Source: Malurus cyaneus samueli
Lineage: Eukaryota; Chordata; Aves; Passeriformes; Maluridae
NCBI GenBank assembly: GCA_009741485.1
Contig: CM019230.1
Location: 11,938,446-12,002,445, forward strand
DNA: 64,000 nucleotides
Direction: 5' to 3'
A program made the position numbers and the translations under genes. Below are positions 13,301 through 21,000 of the stretch, piece after piece; position 1 is the first letter of the stretch; each line of letters starts with the position of its first letter. The notes beneath the pieces are model-generated. The model saw nothing but the letters and a program-made list of their open reading frames with translations, was not told the DNA's origin and did no database searches.

Positions 13301-15028
13301 ATAGGACGAGAGGATGCAGTCTTAACTGCACCAGGGGAGGTTTGGGTTGGACATGAGGAAGAATTTCTTCACGGAAAGGTGTGCACTGAAGGGGCTGCCC
13401 AGGGAGCAGTGGAGTCACGGCCCCTGGAGGTTTTTCACAAAAGCCTGAATGTGGCACTCAGTGCCATGGTCTGGGTGACAAGGGGTGTTGGGTCACAGGT
13501 TTGACTTGATGATCTCAAAGGTCTTTTCCATTCTGGTTAATTCTGTGATTCTCTGTGATCTTCTGTGATTCTCTGTGATTTTGTGATCTGTGACCGCAGG
13601 GGGACCGCGCTGCGTGGCCCCGGCGCGCCCCCTGCCCGCCGGCACGGGCACTGCAGGGGGAGGGGGGGCGGGTGGGACTGGGGGACTGGGGAGACCAGGG
13701 AAAACTGGGGACTGGGGAGGAATAGGGGGAATGTGGAGGCTGGGGGGAACGGCGGGACCAGGGGGGAACTGGGGGAACTGGAGTGAACTGAGGAAGACTG
13801 GGAGGGCTCCTATGGACGCGGGGGAAAGGGAGGAACTGGGACAGACTGGGGTGGGAGAAGACCAAAGGGATTGTGGCCGTCTGAAGGTCAGCTGGGAGGA
13901 CTGGTCTAGTCTGGGGGACACTGAGGGGCCAGCAGTGCACAGGGGGAGGAAACAAGGATATGGAGCTCAGGTGAAATTGAGAGGGCTTGGAAGCCAAGGA
14001 GGGCTGTGGAGACAGACGACTGGGGTAGTCTGGGTCTGTGGCTGGGATAGACGTGAGGGGAGTGGGATGCACCGGGGCATCCGTGGGGAATGGAAACAAC
14101 ATGGGATGAGGAAACAGAGTACCAGGTGCCCCTGTCCAGGCTGGACAGCCCCTGGGTCCGGCCTCACAGTCCCTCTCACCTCTCGCTTGCAGGATCGTCC
14201 CCCCAGTGCCGATGGCCACACTCCGGACACTGCCCCAGGGCCCGGCAGCCAATGTGACAGCCCCAAGCAGACAGCGGGGCAGGAGAGCCCGACGCTTCCC
14301 GTGCCCTCTGCCGTGAAGGTACTGCCTGTGCCTCCAGGCTGCCCACGAGAGGGGCCAGCCAGGGCACCCACCTGCATCCACACCTGAAGTGTCCATGTGT
14401 GGCACCCCAAATGCCTGGGAGTTCTGCGTGCCTGGCCTTAAAGGCTTTGAATAATGCAGGCAGACAAACCTTGTATCAAAAACTAATTTAATTCAGTGTG
14501 TAATGGTTCAAGATAAAACAGTACACTTTGCTAGAGGCATTTGCTTGAGTCCTGCACTGAAAACATCCCCTGGGGCTGGGAGCATGAGAAGATACTGGCA
14601 ACACGGGAATACCTTCCAGGCAGGGAGGATCATTCTCTATCTCATGTGCCCTCCAGCACAGCTAAGATGGGATGCAGTGCCGAGGGAGTCCCCCACACCC
14701 AGGCTCAGCAGCTCTTGGAGCTGGAATATCAGGGTGCCTGTATGAGCTGTCCTTGTTCTGTCCCAGGCCTCTGAAGTCCCAAGGGGGTGACAGGAGCTCT
14801 TCTCACACCTAATTCCTTTCCTTCTTGGATCAACAGTCCAAATCATCCAGTGATAGCAAGAACCGACACAAAAAGCCTAAAGACACCAAGCCCAAAGTGA
14901 AGAAGCTTAAGTACCACCAGTACATCCCACCAGACCAGAAAGCAGAAAAGTCCCCTCCACCCATGGATTCTGCATATGCCAGACTGCTCCAGCAGCAGCA
15001 ACTCTTCCTGCAGCTCCAGATCCTCAGC

Positions 15029-15063
<35 letters not shown>

Positions 15064-18000
15064 CTTCAGTTACCCCGGGATGCACCAAGGACAGCTAAAG
15101 TGAGTGGTTTTGTGCCAGAGCAAGGGGATAGAGGCATGCCAGTGAAACAGAGAAGCTTGCGAGGAGCACAGACTCCTTCCAAGTAATTCTGGCTTTGTGT
15201 GTTGCAGGGGCACCTGTGACCTGCTGGTGGGACACCAGCAATCTCCTGCAGCCCAGCCTGGTTTTCCTTGGCCATCCTTAAGTCTCATATGGAGACAGCA
15301 GCCCCAAGGGAGCAGAGGGATGAGATGCTGGGCACAAAGACCCTGGGGGGGACAGACAAGTTACCCCAAATCTCCTTTGTTATTTCAGGCAATCAAATGA
15401 GCAAATGGTCAAAACTTCAAGTTCTTCATCAGCTTCTGTCAACACCCCTCTTTCTCCAGTGAAAACCACCTTTTCAGGCCAGACTTGTGTCTCGTCTATC
15501 AAGCCAGGCCCTCTGCCATCCAACCTGGATGATCTCAAAGTGAGTGCAAATTTTGTCACTGCGGGAGCAGAGTGTCACAGCCTTGAGTGTGCTGTGCTGC
15601 CTCTGAGTACCAGGGGAGTGTCACAGGCTGAGAGTGACCATGTTACAGATGAGCACACCTGAACCTCCGTGTTCTGAGCCACTCAGGAGTACAGCCCAAC
15701 ACCTTGGGGCAGGGGTTGGGCACTGTGAGGATCTGAACATGAGGGCTTGCTGCTCTGCAGATGATAAGGGGGTGCACTGCTCCAACCTGTGTATCAGCAA
15801 ACCAAAGGTGTAGCCTGGGGAGACTGCAGGTCAGGCTAAAGGGTGATCTGAGCTGCTGCTTCTGCAGTTCCCGGATCCATCCCTCTATGGCTTTATGGTG
15901 GACATCATGGGTGCTCCAACAGACCAGCCAGAAGCCAGTAGGTCAGCGTGGCCTCCCCTTAGTGACTCAGCTCCTCAGTGGTTACTGCAGCCAGGCCAAC
16001 TCAGCGTTCTGCAGGAGCAGGTACCTCCTGCTACATGCGCTGTTTTGAGCACCTGTCATGTAGGTAAGAGAGGGCATAGGGGAGAATCCCTCAAATCAGC
16101 TGTTCTTTTATACTCTGCTAATGGACCTTTAGCCATGGAGAAGGCCAAATCCTTCTAGGAGCAGAGATGTGGGGCCAGCCCAGAGTTAGAAATAATATGA
16201 GTTTGCCCCAGCACAGTGACTGAATCATGTGCCTAAGCATAGAGCATGGTTCCAAGGTATGTGTCACATTCTCTGAGCTGTCAGCTGGCTCCTGGTCCGT
16301 GTTAAAGTCCTCTGCTCATGGAGAAACCTACTTGATAGGAAGGGAATCTTGAGTTGCTTCCCTGACCCAAGGACCACTGCTGGTTTGCTGAGAGGAGTCA
16401 CAGTTCCTGGAGGAAGGAGAAAGGTTTTCCTGTTAGGAAAGGTTGAGATTCTGCAGGATGTGCAGTGGTCAGGCCTGTGCATGGTGACTCTGGTGACTGC
16501 AGGTGAGACAGGAAGCACCTGGGAGGTCAGAGCTTTAAAGCTGGAAGCTGCGAGCCTGTGACCTGAGACTGCCTGTTAGAAGCACTGGGTTTCTAAAGGG
16601 CTCATGTGCCACAGACTGATCACGAGTGACTTTCGTTCTAGGTGTCAGAGCTGAGGCAGCAGCTCCGAATACGAGGCCTGCCTGTGTCAGGTACCAAAAC
16701 AGCGCTGATGGAGCGGCTGCGGCCCTTCCAGGAGTGCAGCAGCAGCACAGTCCCAAACTTCAGTGAGATCACCACTGTCACCTTCCCAGTCACTCCAACA
16801 AGCACCCTGTCCAGTTACCAGTCACAGTCCTCCACCAGCATGTTATCAAATGGCTTCTACCACTTTGGCAGCACCAGCTCCACCCCACCCATCTCGCCCG
16901 CCTCCTCTGACCTCTCTGTGAGTGGCTCTTTGCCAGACACCTTCAACGATGGGCCCATGTCTTCTCCACAGTTCGGTCTCCAGCCATCTCCAGTTCATGG
17001 CAGTGCTGAGGAAAGCCTCATGAGCAGCATGAATGGAGGGAGCATCCAGCTGGAACTGGAAGGAATAGACACAGAGAAAGACAAGATGCTGGTGGAGAAG
17101 CAGAAAGTCATCAATGAACTGACTTGGAAGCTGCAGCAAGAGCAGAGGCAAGTGGAAGAGCTGCGGATGCAGCTCCAGAAGCGAAAGAGAAGCAATGGCC
17201 TTGAGGAGAAGCAACAGCCTGCTCAGCATTTCTTTGGTGTCCCCATCAAACAAGAAAACAGCGTGTCCAGCTGTCCTTTTGCATCCAAACAAATGGCCCT
17301 GAAAGGCCAGGTTGGCAGCTCTGATAAGCTGAGTAACTGTGGGGTACCACAGGTGCCCCACATTGTAAATAGCCACTGCTTGGAGCCCGCTGGGCAAAGC
17401 ACCATCACCTCCTCGACATTCCTGAGCCCGCAGTGCTCCCCCCAGCACTCTCCCCTGGGGGCTGCAAAGAGCCCCCAGCACATCAGCCTGCCACCATCCC
17501 CCAACAGCCACTACCTGCTGCCCGTGTCCCCCGAGGGCCGCAGCGGGTCCCCGCCAGGCAGCAGCTGCCTCCGCACAGCGCCGGTGAGTGCCAACCCAGA
17601 GCCTCGTGGGGTCACACCAACATGGGGGAGGCCCTTCCTCTTGGCCCAGGGCTGCTGGCACCTGGGTGGGCACCCAGAGGCTGTGGCAGCATGTGGAGCT
17701 GCCTGGAAGGGCAGAGAGCATTTCCGACAGAGAGTGGGTTGGCAGCCAGTAGCACTGCAGGGTGCTTTGCAGGGTATCTCAGGGGAGCTCTGCCACCACA
17801 GCCAGTTGCCCTGGGCAGGGCCACACCACAGCTCCCATGCCCTATGGAGCCCTGGCACAGCTCCTGCTGCCTTGGGGAAGTGCTGGCACAACTCCTCTCT
17901 TCCCCAGAGGATCCCAGCACAGGTCTCTATGTCCTTAGGTGAGCACTGGCAAAGCCCCCTGTGTCCTGGGAGAGTCCTGGTTGAGCATCCTCTGCCCTAT

Positions 18001-21000
18001 GGAGCCCTGGCACAGTTCCCTCTGTCCTGGGGAACTCTGGCACAGCTGTCTCTGCCCCATGGAGCCCTGGCACAGTTCCCTCTGCCCCTGGAGGGGTCCT
18101 GGCACAGCTCCTTCCCTGGGGGAGCATAGACACAGCCTCTTCTGCCCTAAAAGAGCTGAAACTCAGTTGCCTTTCCCCTCAGGGGGACTCCTGGCACAGC
18201 TTGCTCTGTGCCTGGGGGAGTTCTGGCTCAGCTGCCCATGCCCCGTAGAGCCCTGGCACAGCTCTGTACACACCAAGGAAGCACCAGCATGAACCCCTCA
18301 ACTCTTGGGAGAGCCCTGGCACAGTTCCTACACCCCTGGGAGACCCCACTGCAGGACTGCAGGGCTTCCCAGCATCTTGCCAAACCATTGTGGCTCCCAG
18401 CAGTGTGTGAGGAATTTTCATCACTGAGCTGGAGGAGAGCAGTTGCCCTGGGAAGCCTTTTCTCAGGAAGCTGGAATAGGGCTGGCAGTTGGGGTCTGCA
18501 GTCAGAGCGAGCTGGTGCCTCCCCACCAGGCTGCCAGCCCAGCAGAGAGTTGTTCTCAGTGGCCACCACTCCTCACTGAGCTCCTTGGACAGGTACAAAT
18601 GCCTGAGGATGGGGACATGCTGCCAGCACAAACAGCACAAGGTTCTGCTGATCGCAGTCCCAGTTTATCCAGTTTATCCCAGGGTACCCCAAGCGGCAGC
18701 AGCAGCTCTCAGTGACTGTTCCATGCACAGGGGTGCAAGGTGTGCAGCTGGGCTGCAGCAGGGGCAGGCTGGGTGTGCAGAGCAGCCCACGCCACAGCAG
18801 AGCCACTCCCAAGCCACCCACGGTGGACCCCGAGCAGGCACTGGGGTGCAGCCCTGCATAGAGGCACAAAGAGGGGCTCAGTGCTGTGTCCAAGGATGGG
18901 GAGGGAGGTGCCATGGGCAATTGGCAAACAGCATGACCAGTGAGATGGGAAAGGGCAGCAATTTAAGGTGAGGAGGGCAGAGACAGAGCTGCCAGTGGAA
19001 TGGACATGGAGGGCAGTGGGGTTGGGGTGAGGAAGCAGTGAGGCTGCTGCAGTGGGGAGGAAGGTGATGTGAACACTGGTTTGGGTGAGCTGGGTAATGG
19101 GGAACAGGGGATGTAGGAGGTGACCCTGGCACTGGGGCTGTGGAGGTGAACTGGACCCTGGAGCAGAGCTGGGGGGCAATAGGGAGAGGGACAAAATGCC
19201 ATGAGGTGATACCCAAGAGAGGCAGCAAGGCTACTCTGGCCAGCTGGGCAGTGGTCAATGAGGATCAGGAGAGAGCAGTGGCACTGCAGGGGCATCTCCA
19301 GCTCCTCCCTCACTGCCCAAGAGCAGAGTCTGTACAGAGGGATGGTCCCATTGTGTGCTGCAGCTCATCCCAACGCCAACACCACCCATCCTGGGCATTC
19401 CTTTGCTGCCTGCAAGGGACTCCCAGGGCCAAGGGCACTTCTTCAGCACTGCAGTGCTGTTTCCCATGAGCCAGAGGTAGTGTTCCTTCCAGCTCTCTCC
19501 ACAGAAAGGTGGCCAGGATATGCATGGCCAGGCAGAGTGATCTCACTGCTGCCTTGGATACACCCCTGGATCCAACCCACCTGATGGGGCAATTCCCTGG
19601 TGCTTGCTGGTTTTTGTGGGGCAAGGCCATGGCCAGACAGTGGGGAAGGATACACAACGGCCTAGAGATGATGGGAACAGCAGCAGGCAGGCACTGTCAT
19701 TCAAATGTGGTCCATACTGGAAGGGGAACCTGGCAAAAAAGTTGGCAAAGATACGCAGGTGTTCAGCACAGGCAGAGGTTTCCCTCTTTCAGGTGATCTT
19801 CCCTGGCTTTAGCTCTCTGAGATGCCCCCAGACAGGTGGTGATGGGGAGGGGACAGCTGGGGAAGTGCCTCATCACTGCCAAGCACAGTGACCACCAGCA
19901 GCCCACCTCTGTCTTGCCTTTGTCCTGCATGCCCACAGCTGACAGAGCACCAGGATGTTCTGTGACACTGTGTCTGCTCTGGCAGTGACCAGAGGCCAGC
20001 TGGGCCCTGGATCACAGAGCTAGCTCAGGGAGCTGGTTCACCTGCCTCTGTCCTGTTCAAAGGCCAGGCATTTTGTTTGAGTTCATTTGATCCACAAAAT
20101 CGTTAATTTCCCTGGCACCACATTGACCTCAACAGGGATGAGAGAGCTGGGCCTCCTGCCGTGCATTGACTCCATTTCCCTGTATTTCCCATGCAGATGG
20201 CTGTGCAGTCAGGCCAAAAGTTTTCTATTCCATCCCCAAGTTTTTGTAAGTCAAGCCCAGCCCTGTCTGAGGTCAAGCAGCCTCCACCCTATGAGGATGC
20301 AGTGAAGCAGGTAACTGCATGGTTTTTGTTTTCTACAGGGCCAGGGCTGCCCTTGATGTCCTTTTGCAGTTAGTGGAACTCAGCTGCAGGAGTTCCAACC
20401 CATTCTGGGGTCTCTGGGTAGGACAGGCCTGTTTCCATGAGGAATGGATTTTTTGAAGGGTTAGGTGCTGACTGGCCTGCATGAAGCATCGGACACCCTG
20501 CTGGCCAGGATAGTGTCCCCTATGCACCCAGGGATCCTGACATGCCCCATGTCCCCTGGGGTGCCCGTGTACTCTCTTTGGATGGTCAAAGCTATGTGAG
20601 AAACAGACCCTTGAGCATTCCCAAGTCACCAGGAAACCTAATGCTGCTCCGTGCCATCTGCCTCCCTGAGCCATACCCTGAGCACTGTTCCCACGGGAGC
20701 ACTGTCCATGGCCCAGGAACACCTTTCCATCAGAGACAGGCAGCACCCTCAGTGCTGGGAGTGATGCTGCCTTTAGGAAAGTGGAGTGATGCTGTTGGCA
20801 GGGATGAAAATAGGCTTATGCTGGCATGGAGGAGATCCTTCCAGGTTCCAGTCAGGGAGAGGAGGGAGACTGGGCAGTGCAGGAGCAGGGAGGGCAGGCA
20901 GCCAGGTGCCAGTGTGAGGTGCTGGGAGCAAAATAATAGTGTGTCCTGAGGGCCCTGGGACAGGGCAGGCTGTGGTGGCCACCGAGCAGAGGGCTGGCAG

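Larger units (their letters stand above)
12937..14192 (+). other. MYOCD: MYOCD intron between exons d and e
   Basis: A 1.26 kb intron made up of a CR1 insertion (13012-13598) followed by a CpG- and G-rich block (13600-13960). No exon able to restore the reading frame between exons d and e is seen. Confidence 0.85.

Noticed and set aside
12280..14405. Minus-strand ORFs of ~300 codons opposite MYOCD exons d and e
   Set aside because: GC-rich sequence is poor in stop codons. They cross a CR1 and exon antisense sequence, and no splice logic or recognisable domain is present.
16846..17721. 291-codon minus-strand ORF
   Set aside because: Antisense shadow of the MYOCD SAP/leucine-zipper exon.
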